Assembly (NCBI GenBank): GCA_964592475.1
Contig: CAZQEZ010000134.1
Coordinates: 1 to 11,095, forward strand
Origin: CAZQEZ01 sp964592475
Lineage (GTDB): Bacteria > Bacteroidota > Bacteroidia > Cytophagales > Cyclobacteriaceae
DNA length: 11,095 nt
Direction: 5' to 3'
In this document: positions 1 through 7,145 of the stretch, piece after piece
How positions within the stretch are numbered: position 1 is the first letter of the stretch
How the letters are laid out: each line of letters begins with the position of its first letter
The notes under the pieces: model-generated
The model's input: only the letters and a program-made list of their open reading frames with translations
Told to the model about the DNA's origin: nothing
Database searches by the model: none
Translations under genes and position numbers: made by a program

Positions 1-100
1 GAAGAGATCAATATGTTCAATTAAAAATATAAGAATTAAACATATTGATCTCTTCAAAATACTTTAAAAATTTAAAGTATTTTGAAGAGATCAATATGTT
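1..100. repeat. 17-bp motif in three copies nested in the fold-back
   Basis: GAAGAGATCAATATGTT occurs at 1-17 and 84-100 on the plus strand and at 39-55 on the minus strand. The 1-17 copy therefore also pairs with 39-55, making a second, smaller hairpin nested outside the large one. The copy at 84-100 is coding (residues 2-6 of the first protein and part of residue 7). Serial fold-backs of this type support an amplification or assembly origin over a biological element. Confidence 0.85.
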
Positions 101-121
101 TAATTCTTATATTTTTAATTG
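18..121. repeat. Long perfect inverted repeat (51-bp arms, 2-bp spacer)
   Basis: Positions 18-68 are the exact reverse complement of 71-121, separated only by the two bases 69-70. The right arm is coding: it holds the TTG start and the first 13 codons of the gene at 82. A 51-bp perfect palindrome that copies a signal-peptide coding sequence is unlikely to be under natural selection. It is more like a fold-back produced by template switching during amplification or by assembly at a contig end. It could instead be a real hairpin. The bases upstream of about 71 should not be trusted as the native promoter. Confidence 0.9.
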
Positions 122-2070
122 CTCAAAGCGCATACTCCCAAGGGAAAATATTATTAGTTGGTGGTGGTACTGAAAATTATAATGCCTGGAGTGATACACC
201 TTACCAGTGGGCGGTGCAGCAATCTACTAATAAAAAAGTGGCTATCATTAGCTACAATGGCGGATCTGATCCGGAATGGCTGCCCGATTATTTTGAAAGC
301 CTGGGAGCCATGGAAGCCAAAAATTTTGAAATTGATTCTCGCAGCCAGGCAGACAACTTATCCCTGATCAATGAAATAAGAACTTTCGATGTGTTCTTTT
401 TTAAGGGGGGCGACCAAAGCCGCTATTATGAATATTATAAGAATACTTTGCTCCATACTGCTGTTGAGGAGAAATTTCAGCAGGGTGAGGTGATTGGCGG
501 AACCTCCGCTGGCGCAGCGATTATGACGGGGATTTGCTATACCGCTGAAAACGGCAGCGTTTATCCGGATGAAGTAATCAGTAACGTTTTTCATCCAAAT
601 ATAACTTTGAGAAATGATTTTTTTACTATACTTCCGGGCTTCATAGTAGATACCCATTTTACACAAAGAGGAAGACAAGCTAGGCTCATGGGCTTTATGG
701 CCAATTGGTACTTGCAAAATCAGGAAATGCCCGTTGGGATTGGCGTAGATGATCGCACTGCCTTGTGCATAGATGAAAATGGATTAGCTACCGCCTATGG
801 AACCGGATCAGTAGCAATATATACTGCATCGCAACTTGCACAAGATGATCAAAAACTGATTGCTGATAGTTTACATGCCATTAGCTTATTACCTACCCAT
901 CAATACAACCTTACCGACTGGCAACTGATAAAAGGTAGTGAGCAAACTATAAGTACTGGCGAGCAATCGGAAAATGGAAATTATAAAGTTATTTTACATG
1001 GTGAAAGTTTGCCTTCAACACAATTGCTGGATCAAATTTATAATGATAAAAACCTCGACAGCACAGTTGTAGTTTCCAGTTCTGCTGCAGGTGCAGCAGC
1101 TGCAACTGATTTATTGACCAGCTACGGGTTAAAGCATGTAAAACCTATAGTAACAGAAGATAATTATAACCTGGAAGACTCGGCTGCAGTGCGTAATTTT
1201 ATCAAAACAAGCAGCCATGTTATTCTTATCAACAACAACGCTAATAGTTTCTTTAGCTTTTTAACAAGCGGGCCTACTGGTCAATTAATTCAATCGCATA
1301 TCACAAGAAACAACCTGACTAATATGTTAATTGGTGAAGATGTACGCTTTGCCGGAAATACCTTTGCTACTAATATTTATGCGAATGAAAATATTGCATA
1401 TGATGGAAAACTAAGCTATAATGATGGTTTATCTCTTTTCAAAAACACGATAATTATGCCTGATACCTACACGCGAAGTACCAGTTTTTATGAAAATAAA
1501 GTATCAGCCCTACTGTATAAAATGGTAAAAGAACCGCTACGCTATGGTATTTATTTAAATCCTGAAAGTTATCTGGTATTCACACAAAGTAATGGAAAAA
1601 ATATTTTACAAAGCCATGGCATCTATCCTACCATCCTGGCAGAACTTCGCAATGGCAAAGCCGCTTTAAACAGCAAACAGAGAATTTCTGGCGAAATCAG
1701 AAATGTAGCTGGTTTTTCTGAATTGGTATATCAAAGCATTATTGGCGATAAAAAGGTAATTGTTGGTGAACCGGTTGCAAGTAATGACCCAGGTTATGAA
1801 TTTGAAGAAGTACCTTTGACTACTGGTCTGATCCATGAAAATAATAAAAGTCCGTTATTTACTTACCATAGGTCACAAAATCAGTACCTGATAACTTGGC
1901 CAGGGCAAAAGTTTGAATGGAAAGCGATCACTTTAAACGGTCAAACAATTTTGGCTGACAAAGCAACCGAACACACTTCACTTGACCTCAATAAATTTAA
2001 ATCGGGTTTTTATATCCTGCAAATTTATACTCAGAACACTGTTTTTAATAGAATAATGTTAGTTCCCTAA
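82..2070 (+). CDS. T9SS-secreted cyanophycinase-like (peptidase S51) protein with degenerate second domain
   Basis: This 662-residue protein begins with a signal peptide (about 1-20, ending AYSQ). Residues 22-250 read as a peptidase S51/cyanophycinase domain: a KILLVGGG strand, FFFKGGDQSR (105-114), the nucleophile elbow GGTSAGAA with Ser142, DTHFTQRGRQARL with His192, and GIGVDDRTA, where Asp224 sits at the usual acidic position (often Glu). The family cleaves peptide or isopeptide bonds, including those of cyanophycin. Residues 301-500 appear to repeat the fold without the GxSxG serine (see MLIGEDVRFAG at 414-424). The last ~50 residues (FEWKAITLNGQ, then LDLNKFKSGFYILQIY) match a Por-type T9SS C-terminal sorting domain, so the protein is probably released or surface-anchored. 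The start is TTG inside the fold-back, so the native start codon is uncertain. The substrate is unknown; cyanophycin itself is not implied. Confidence 0.85.
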   Translation: MKRSICLILIFLIAQSAYSQGKILLVGGGTENYNAWSDTPYQWAVQQSTNKKVAIISYNGGSDPEWLPDYFESLGAMEAKNFEIDSRSQADNLSLINEIRTFDVFFFKGGDQSRYYEYYKNTLLHTAVEEKFQQGEVIGGTSAGAAIMTGICYTAENGSVYPDEVISNVFHPNITLRNDFFTILPGFIVDTHFTQRGRQARLMGFMANWYLQNQEMPVGIGVDDRTALCIDENGLATAYGTGSVAIYTASQLAQDDQKLIADSLHAISLLPTHQYNLTDWQLIKGSEQTISTGEQSENGNYKVILHGESLPSTQLLDQIYNDKNLDSTVVVSSSAAGAAAATDLLTSYGLKHVKPIVTEDNYNLEDSAAVRNFIKTSSHVILINNNANSFFSFLTSGPTGQLIQSHITRNNLTNMLIGEDVRFAGNTFATNIYANENIAYDGKLSYNDGLSLFKNTIIMPDTYTRSTSFYENKVSALLYKMVKEPLRYGIYLNPESYLVFTQSNGKNILQSHGIYPTILAELRNGKAALNSKQRISGEIRNVAGFSELVYQSIIGDKKVIVGEPVASNDPGYEFEEVPLTTGLIHENNKSPLFTYHRSQNQYLITWPGQKFEWKAITLNGQTILADKATEHTSLDLNKFKSGFYILQIYTQNTVFNRIMLVP

Positions 2071-2187
2071 TAAATTGATAAGTACCAGTAGCTATTGATT
2101 AAATAAAAGCCGGAAAATCCAATCATTTCTTTTTAACAATGATTCTATCTGTTTAAAATACTTATTGCAAAAGAAAATGAGGCATGT

Positions 2188-2218
2188 TTGTTCATCTGAG
2201 GGTTTTTCCCTTACTTTG
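2188..2218 (+). promoter_or_regulatory. Candidate Bacteroidota promoter (TTG-N20-TTACTTTG)
   Basis: TTG at 2188-2190 is followed after 20 bases by TTACTTTG at 2211-2218. This departs by one base from the Bacteroidota -7 consensus TAnnTTTG, and the spacing is normal. It lies just before an ATG at 2224. It could drive the betaine operon from a ~200-base leader or be left from a lost gene. Confidence 0.4.
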
Positions 2219-2336
2219 TAAATATGTCTACGGATAAAACACTTGTAATATCTACAAGCTATTCTATCTTTCCATATTAAAATCTATTAAGGAAAGATTC
2301 TTATTACCTTCAACTAATTATCCTGGCATTAGTGGC

Positions 2337-2361
2337 TAAAGCATATAGCTTTAATTTTTTT
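2337..2361 (+). terminator. Possible weak hairpin plus T-run upstream of the betaine operon
   Basis: TAAAGC (2337-2342) and GCTTTA (2348-2353) form a 6-bp stem with a 5-base loop, followed by seven T residues (2355-2361). The stem is AT-rich and weak. It could terminate the relic transcript that begins near 2218, act as an attenuator for the gene at 2418, or be chance in AT-rich DNA. Confidence 0.25.
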
Positions 2362-2417
2362 ATTGATGAGATTTTAATTTTTTTATAAAAATATATTTTT
2401 AACTAAAAAAGAAGCAA

Positions 2418-3233
2418 ATGGAACGAGAAACTTTTCTAAAAAAGCATCAAGACTATGGAGATAACCCAATACAGGTGCGTGAAAGCGAAAAATACAAAGA
2501 AGAGTATATTAACAGCTTTGTAAATAAGTGGGATGACCTGATAGATTGGGATGCTCGTGCCGAAGGTGAAGGAGATTTTTTCATTAAGGAATTAAAAAAG
2601 CGTGGAAAACATAAAATTTTAGACGTAGCCACTGGCACCGGATATCATAGTATCCAATTACTGAAGCATGGTTTTGATGTGTGGAGTGCTGACGGTAGTC
2701 CTAATATGCTGGCAAAGGCTTTTGAAAATGCTAAATTTCATGGATACATTCTTAAATCAATGCAAGCTGACTGGCGATGGCTAAATCGCTCTATTTCCGG
2801 TAGGTTTGACGCTATTATTTGCCTGGGCAACTCTTTCACGCACCTGTTTTCCGAAAGAGATAGAAGAAAAGCCCTGGCTGAATATTATTCTGCCCTACGA
2901 CACGACGGTATTCTAATAATAGACCATCGAAATTATGACGATATACTGGACAATGGTTTTTCTTCAAAGCATACATACTATTACGCTGGTGAAAATGTGA
3001 AAGCGGAGCCAGAATATGTTGATGAAGGCCTTGCCCGATTCAGGTATGAGTTTTATGATAAATCACAGTATCACCTCAATATGTTTCCTTTGCGAAAAGA
3101 TTATTTGACTAATCTAATGAAAGAGGTAGGCTTTCAATCCATTGATACATATGGTGATTTTCAGGAAACCTATACTCAGGACGTGCCTGATTTTTTTATA
3201 CATATCGCAGATAAGCGTTATAATCAATTATAA
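2418..3233 (+). CDS. Glycine/sarcosine N-methyltransferase (betaine synthesis)
   Basis: The 271-residue product is a SAM-dependent methyltransferase that resembles the GSMT enzymes converting glycine to sarcosine and then to dimethylglycine. Visible features are an N-terminal WDDLIDWDARAEGEG stretch (38-52), SAM motif I ILDVATGTGYHS (67-78), the acidic end of strand beta2 at ADGS (91-94), LGNSFTHL (136-143) and the GSMT-typical DHRNYDDIL (169-177). Its length is close to stand-alone GSMTs of halophiles. The next gene, 53 bp downstream, supplies the later methylation steps, which strongly supports the assignment over a generic methyltransferase. It is probably cytosolic and probably osmotically regulated (inference). 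ATG 2418 is the first reasonable start; the family's conserved region begins shortly after. Confidence 0.88.
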   Translation: MERETFLKKHQDYGDNPIQVRESEKYKEEYINSFVNKWDDLIDWDARAEGEGDFFIKELKKRGKHKILDVATGTGYHSIQLLKHGFDVWSADGSPNMLAKAFENAKFHGYILKSMQADWRWLNRSISGRFDAIICLGNSFTHLFSERDRRKALAEYYSALRHDGILIIDHRNYDDILDNGFSSKHTYYYAGENVKAEPEYVDEGLARFRYEFYDKSQYHLNMFPLRKDYLTNLMKEVGFQSIDTYGDFQETYTQDVPDFFIHIADKRYNQL

Positions 3234-3286
3234 AAGGGTATAATAGCCTACTTAAATCATTGAATTTTTAACATAAATAGTTGAAA

Positions 3287-4120
3287 ATGAGCAAGAAAAG
3301 TGACCTTGTAGAAATAACTCAAGAGTACTATGACAGTAAAAATGCCGATGAATTTTATCACACCGTTTGGGGAGGTGAAGATATACATGTAGGCATTTAC
3401 GAAGATGAAAATACGCCAATTTTGGAAGCAAGTAACCGTACGGTGAAAAAAATGAAGGAAATGGCCGGTAATATAAATGCCAGTACTGATGTTATAGATA
3501 TTGGTGCAGGATATGGAGGAGCAGCCCGTTATCTAGCTGCTAATTTTGGTTGCCGCGTACATTGTCTCAACTTGAGTAAAGTAGAAAATGCACGAAACGA
3601 GGAGAAAAATGAATATCAAAGACTAGATCACCTTATTGAAGTAGTAACCGGCAACTTTGAAGCGATACCCTTAGAGGATGAAAAATTTGATTTGGTATGG
3701 TCGGAAGATGCTATTTTACACAGCCCTAATAAAGACAAAGTTTTTCAAGAAGCTTATCGGCTGGCAAAAAAAGGAGGTACATTCCTATTTACCGATCCCA
3801 TGCAAAGCGACGACTGCCCTGATGGTGTGTTGCAGCCAATACTGGATAGAATTCATTTGGAACAATTGGGATCAGTAAAAATGTATCGCGAGCTGGCTGA
3901 AAAAGTTGGTTTTAAAGAAGTGAAAATAATTGAAATGCCGGAGCAATTGGTCAATCATTATTCCTTTGTGTTTAATCGGTTGCAAGAAGTGGAAGATCAA
4001 TTGTTGAAAAACGGTTGCGATAAAGAATACATTGACAATATGAAAAAAGGATTGCAGCATTGGATTGAAGGTGGTAAAAAAGGCTACCTCAATTGGGGTA
4101 TTATCCAATTTGAAAAATAA
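3287..4120 (+). CDS. Sarcosine/dimethylglycine N-methyltransferase (betaine synthesis)
   Basis: The 277-residue product resembles SDMT, which methylates sarcosine and dimethylglycine to glycine betaine using SAM. Visible features are the N-terminal YYDSKNADEFYHTVWGGEDI stretch (14-33), which in SDMTs helps close the active site, motif I VIDIGAGYGGAARYL (69-83), VWSEDAILHSPNK (137-149), and a TDPMQSDDCP segment near 159-168. ATG 3287 is preferred to the in-frame TTG two codons upstream because family members start close to MSKKS. It follows the GSMT gene by 53 bp on the same strand with no terminator between, so the two probably form one transcript making the osmoprotectant betaine from glycine. 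No betaine transporter or SAM-recycling gene is in view. Confidence 0.9.
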   Translation: MSKKSDLVEITQEYYDSKNADEFYHTVWGGEDIHVGIYEDENTPILEASNRTVKKMKEMAGNINASTDVIDIGAGYGGAARYLAANFGCRVHCLNLSKVENARNEEKNEYQRLDHLIEVVTGNFEAIPLEDEKFDLVWSEDAILHSPNKDKVFQEAYRLAKKGGTFLFTDPMQSDDCPDGVLQPILDRIHLEQLGSVKMYRELAEKVGFKEVKIIEMPEQLVNHYSFVFNRLQEVEDQLLKNGCDKEYIDNMKKGLQHWIEGGKKGYLNWGIIQFEK

Positions 4121-4141
4121 TATTGAATTTTAATAGCTTCT

Positions 4142-4176
4142 AAACCCGGTTCATTTTTTATGTTCCGGGATTTTTT
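4142..4176 (+). terminator. Intrinsic terminator after the betaine operon
   Basis: CCCGG (4145-4149) pairs with CCGGG (4165-4169) across a 15-base loop, with flanking AA/TT pairing past one mismatch, and runs into six T residues (4171-4176). It begins 22 bases after the SDMT stop and lies between convergent reading frames. Confidence 0.6.
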
Positions 4177-4209
4177 AAGCGCTATTCACAACTTTACGCA
4201 AAAAATCAA

Positions 4210-4404
4210 TTAATGATAACCCGCTTCTCGGTATACCTCTATTCCTTTTTCGGTAAGATAAGGCAAAAGTAATTTGTTTACCTTTTGTAAATATTGTGAC
4301 TCCCGCGTATTTCGATGAAAAACTTGAGGCGATAAATCCAAAAAAAAGAATGTTCTCACTATACCACTTAAATCCATTAAATGATCGAGTGCTTGCTTTT
4401 GCAA
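4210..4404 (-). pseudogene. Unrecognised minus-strand reading frame, possible C-terminal gene fragment
   Basis: The frame encodes 64 residues from a TTG, ending in a soluble, helical-looking tail (KLLLPYLTEKGIEVYREAGYH at the C-terminus). It stays open only seven codons further upstream, to a TAG at 4426-4428, with no good ATG. Composition looks protein-like (YLTEKGIEVYREAGYH), not random, so it may be the end of a gene that once pointed toward the betaine operon. I do not recognise the family. It could also be chance. Confidence 0.3.
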
Positions 4405-4430
4405 GTCGGTTCTAATGCAACCCTGCTACT

Positions 4431-4451
4431 TATTTTTGTAAAATGGAACTA
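4431..4451 (+). promoter_or_regulatory. Orphan -7 element and start codon
   Basis: TATTTTTG at 4431-4438 matches TAnnTTTG exactly and is followed four bases later by ATG GAA CTA and stops at once. No TTG is seen at the right -33 spacing. It may be the surviving front end of the alpha/beta-hydrolase relic that follows. Confidence 0.3.
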
Positions 4452-4525
4452 TAATAAATTTTCCTTTTAGTGGCGTCTTCACTTAGGCGAGCAGCTATAG
4501 CAGGGAAATTTCTCTTGATTTCTAG

Positions 4526-4742
4526 TCTGTATACAAAAAAGAAAACTTAATACTGATCTTGAAGGTGGAGGCTGGCGCCGATGATGACATCTTCTTTCCG
4601 GCAGAATCGTCAATTGAAAAATGTAAAAATAAATTTGCTAATTTCCAAGCATATCATCTATTGAAAAACACCACACTTTCCACACCAGGAAAAGTTTGCA
4701 GAAATAAATGATAAAATCAAAGAATGGCTTCAAGAGAAATGA
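4526..4742 (+). pseudogene. C-terminal remnant of an alpha/beta-hydrolase (frameshifted)
   Basis: From 4526 the frame reads ENLILILKVEAGADDDIFFP, then ESSIEKCKNKF and YHLLKNT. The next frame continues without a break in sense as HFPHQEKFAEINDKIKEWLQ to the stop at 4740-4742. GADDDIFFP (after a beta strand) and the HFPHQE motif with a catalytic-type histidine are characteristic of the end of small alpha/beta-hydrolases. The junction is one frameshift near 4665-4675. A normal enzyme needs about 250-300 residues, and the nucleophile half is absent, so the gene is broken and internally deleted. The original substrate cannot be judged. Confidence 0.7.
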
Positions 4743-4808
4743 CATAGGTAGTTATAGTTGCTTCAATTTCATTATATTTACAATTATTTACCAATTAAAA
4801 CCCAGAAA

Positions 4809-5579
4809 ATGAAATATAGCAACTTTTTTAAAATCATGTTTTTGACCTTTTTTGCATTTGCCAGCGCGAAACTATTAGCACAAAGCGATGAAGCAAAAGA
4901 ATACTACGAGATAAGAACCTATACTTTTGATACAAAAGAGCAAAAAGAAGCAACAATAGCTTACCTGGGGTCAGCTTTTATTCCGGCGCTCAATCGAACG
5001 AATATTTCACCGGTAGGTGTATTTGAACCTTTGGAAGTGGAGAAAGAAATAAAGCTTTATGTATTGATCACGTATTCCTCTATGAAAGATTTTACAAATC
5101 TGATAGAAAAGCTCGCGACCGACCAGGCATATCAAAAAGCAGCTGCAGGTTACCTGAAGAGACCATTGAAAGAACCTGCCTACCAGCGGATCAATAGCTC
5201 TTTCATGAAGGCTTTCAGTAGCATCCCTAAAATTAAAACCCCATCGGAAGGTGAGCATATCATTGAACTGCGTATTTACGAAAGTCACAACGAATATGCC
5301 GGTAATCAAAAAGTAAAAATGTTTAATGAAGGAGAATTAGGTATTTTTTATGATACCGGCTTAACCCCAATGTTTTTTGGACAAAGCCTGGTGGGTGAAA
5401 ATTTGCCCAATCTCACTTACATGCTTACTTTTGAAGATATGGAGGAAAGAGAAGAAGCCTGGGATAAATTTAGAGTGCATCCTGATTGGCTCAGCCTGAA
5501 AGAAGAAGAGCAATACAAAGGTACTGTTTCAAAAGTAAGCAATTGGTTTTTGAAGCCCTTATCAATTTCACAATTATAA
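4809..5579 (+). CDS. Exported tandem NIPSNAP-domain protein
   Basis: The 256-residue product starts with a cleavable signal peptide (MKYSNFFKIM, hydrophobic to about residue 20, then KLLAQ-S). Two NIPSNAP-like (ferredoxin-fold) repeats follow: YYEIRTYTF at 32-40 opens the first, and IIELRIYESH at 151-160 opens the second, which ends with a typical WDKFRVHPDWLSL stretch (218-230). The first repeat is less regular. NIPSNAP domains form alpha/beta-barrel dimers; the biochemical role of the secreted bacterial versions is unknown. An earlier in-frame TTG at 4758 would bury the signal peptide, so ATG 4809 is chosen. The next gene starts 10 bp downstream, so both are probably co-transcribed and act in the same extracytoplasmic process, perhaps carbohydrate-derivative breakdown (inference). 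Confidence 0.85.
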   Translation: MKYSNFFKIMFLTFFAFASAKLLAQSDEAKEYYEIRTYTFDTKEQKEATIAYLGSAFIPALNRTNISPVGVFEPLEVEKEIKLYVLITYSSMKDFTNLIEKLATDQAYQKAAAGYLKRPLKEPAYQRINSSFMKAFSSIPKIKTPSEGEHIIELRIYESHNEYAGNQKVKMFNEGELGIFYDTGLTPMFFGQSLVGENLPNLTYMLTFEDMEEREEAWDKFRVHPDWLSLKEEEQYKGTVSKVSNWFLKPLSISQL

Positions 5580-5589
5580 TAACAACCAC

Positions 5590-6468
5590 ATGAAAAAATA
5601 TTGGATTTTAGCATTTGCATTAACCATTATGTTTTCCTGTAAACAAAAACAGGAAAATGAAAATTCTGAACAAGAACAAGTAGAGGAAGCCCCAACAGAA
5701 AATGTACAACTCAATTGGCGCCTGGCATCACAGGCTTATACTTTTAAAGAATTCACGTTTGCCGAGACGCTGGACAAACTGGATTCTTTGGGAATTAAAT
5801 ATGTAGAAGCCTACAGAGGGCAGCAGCTCGGTGGCGGATACCAAGGCACTACCCATTACAGCATGGATGCTGAGACTCAGAAAATAATGAAAAAGATGTT
5901 GGCAGACAAAGGGATAACTTTAGTCAATTATGGGGTGGTAAAAGCCAAAGATGAAGCCGAATGGCGCACGATATTTAAGTTTGCCAAAGATATGGGCATT
6001 GAAACATTAACCGTAGAACCTGAACCTGCGCAATTCGAGTTTCTCGCACCGATGACCGAAGAATACGGGGTGAATCTTGCCATACACAATCACCCGCAGC
6101 CAAGTAGATATTGGCATCCGGATAGTGTCTTGATGATAGTGGAAAAATATAACAATGGTCGTATTGGTGCCTGCGCCGATGTAGGCCATTGGGTTCGCTC
6201 AGGTCTCAACCCCATTGAAAGCCTACAGGCCCTGGACGGCAAGATCGTCAGTTTGCACTTTAAAGATTTGAATAAAATGGGCAAAGAAGCCCATGATGTA
6301 CCCTGGGGCACTGGAGTTAGCGATGCCGGAGGTATGTTGGAAGAGCTGAAAAGGCAACGATTTGAAGGAGTTTTTTCTATAGAATATGAGCATAACTGGC
6401 ACAACTCGATGCAGGAAGTAAAGCAGTGTGTTACCTTTTTCAATGAAAAACAGGCGCAATTAATGTAA
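5590..6468 (+). CDS. Lipoprotein with xylose-isomerase-like TIM barrel (sugar phosphate isomerase/epimerase family)
   Basis: The 292-residue product has a lipoprotein signal, with lipobox IMFSC (Cys17) followed by a Q/E-rich linker to about 40. The remainder is an AP-endonuclease-2/xylose-isomerase-like TIM barrel (PF01261 type): WRLASQAYTF (43-52), YVEAYRG (71-77), TVEPEP with Glu143, HNHPQPSRYW (166-175), ADVGHW with Asp197 and His200, HFKDLN with His223, and IEYEHNW with Glu265. Glu143, Asp197, His223 and Glu265 sit where the family binds a divalent metal. Relatives isomerise, epimerise or dehydrate sugars and keto-sugars. Lipidation would need Lgt, encoded nearby at 7192. The gene lies 10 bp behind the NIPSNAP gene and its stop codon merges into a strong terminator. 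The exact substrate is not deducible. Confidence 0.85.
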   Translation: MKKYWILAFALTIMFSCKQKQENENSEQEQVEEAPTENVQLNWRLASQAYTFKEFTFAETLDKLDSLGIKYVEAYRGQQLGGGYQGTTHYSMDAETQKIMKKMLADKGITLVNYGVVKAKDEAEWRTIFKFAKDMGIETLTVEPEPAQFEFLAPMTEEYGVNLAIHNHPQPSRYWHPDSVLMIVEKYNNGRIGACADVGHWVRSGLNPIESLQALDGKIVSLHFKDLNKMGKEAHDVPWGTGVSDAGGMLEELKRQRFEGVFSIEYEHNWHNSMQEVKQCVTFFNEKQAQLM

Positions 6469-6504
6469 AAAGTAAGCCTCCTGGATTTAGGAGGCTTACT
6501 TTTT
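6467..6504. terminator. Strong bidirectional terminator
   Basis: Arms 6467-6482 (AAAAAGTAAGCCTCCT) and 6489-6504 are perfect reverse complements (16 bp) around a 6-base loop, with A-runs and T-runs at the outer ends and more T residues after it. The left arm begins within the plus-strand stop codon (6466-6468). The right arm contains TTA at 6496-6498, which serves as the stop of the decayed minus-strand gene. It served two convergent genes. Confidence 0.9.
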
Positions 6505-7058
6505 AATTTTTTTAATAATTTTTATGCTTCTTCTTACTTGTCTTGACATGAATCCAACATCTACTGAATTGGCATCACCTGCGTTGATCAGTTCTCCTTC
6601 CAGTATAAGGTGACCATCCATTATTTTATTTTATTTTCTGCGGTGGCTATCAGCGGGGGCTGCAAAGCTGGTTCTACACTTGTTAATTTCAGCACGATAG
6701 GGTTGTGCCACCTGTGATTGTTATAGATGCGCTGAGCCATTACGCAACTAATATGCAGGCCATCCTCTTTTTGGGCAAACCGGGTAGTGGCGTCAACGCC
6801 GGGATTGTACTCTACCAATTCACCTGATTGACCAAGCACACTCACTTTGGTTTCTGTTGTACTTTGTAATGAGCGCAGCAAAAATTCCCTACGTTCACCC
6901 CGAGGCCAATCTGGCATGGCGGTAATGAAAGCATAAACGGTAGGTTAATCCTTGGCTTTGATCAGCTCCTGGCATTGGCCTGCGGGTAAGCTCGAAGTAG
7001 TCTTGTAGTACTTTTTCTGGTAAAGGATCTGATAAGTAACTTCATATTTCGGTATATT
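6496..7058 (-). pseudogene. Decayed glycosidase tail, probably GH29 alpha-L-fucosidase
   Basis: Reading leftwards, an open frame from about 7058 ends KAKD then TAA at 6947-6945. The same frame resumes PTVYAFITAMPDWPRGE and, further on, VSVLGQSGELVEYNPG, then KEDGLHIS and AQRIYNNHRWHNPIVLKL, stopping at 6621. In another frame the sequence resumes DGHLILEGELINAGDANSVD and VGFMSRQVRR to a stop in the terminator. The YAF...WP strand, the VSVLG...DGLHIS pattern and the C-terminal VGF-R motif recall the beta-sandwich end of GH29 fucosidases, but I cannot confirm the family. The catalytic domain is missing. A different frame over 6980-7050 (PEKVLQDYFELTRR) also looks protein-like, so 6948-7058 may belong to another fragment. 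Confidence 0.55.
6623..6637. repeat. Three tandem ATTTT units at the frameshift in the glycosidase relic
   Basis: ATTTT is repeated three times. Removing one 5-base unit restores the minus-strand frame from AENKI directly into MDGHLILEGEL. A slipped-strand gain of one unit is therefore the simplest cause of this frameshift. Confidence 0.75.
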
Positions 7059-7145
7059 TTATTAAGCGTATTTGAATGAGGAAGTAAAAATAGCAATTGT
7101 TTCACTGAATTAAATAAGATTAATTGAGAATTTACTATAAATTCA

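Larger units (their letters stand above)
2071..2417. other. 347-bp intergenic region with relic start and AT-rich leader
   Basis: No full gene is seen. It holds a promoter-like pair at 2188-2218, a short open frame at 2224-2280 (18 codons, MSTDKTLVISTSYSIFPY), an AT-rich hairpin at 2337-2361 and a very AT-rich stretch up to the start at 2418. There is no obvious strong terminator after the S51 gene. The short frame directly after a promoter looks more like the surviving start of a lost gene than a working peptide gene. Confidence 0.5.

Noticed and set aside
358..717. 119-residue minus-strand open frame
   Set aside because: It is antisense to the S51 catalytic domain, whose motifs are clear.
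2266..2298. 8-bp inverted repeat ATCTTTCC/GGAAAGAT with a 17-base spacer
   Set aside because: It is short and AT-flanked, has no T-run and no clear regulatory position; likely chance.
4758..4808. Upstream TTG extension of the NIPSNAP gene
   Set aside because: It would place 17 residues before a clean signal peptide beginning at ATG 4809.
6090..6443. 117-residue minus-strand open frame
   Set aside because: It is fully opposite the conserved TIM-barrel gene and has a cysteine- and serine-rich, shadow-like composition.
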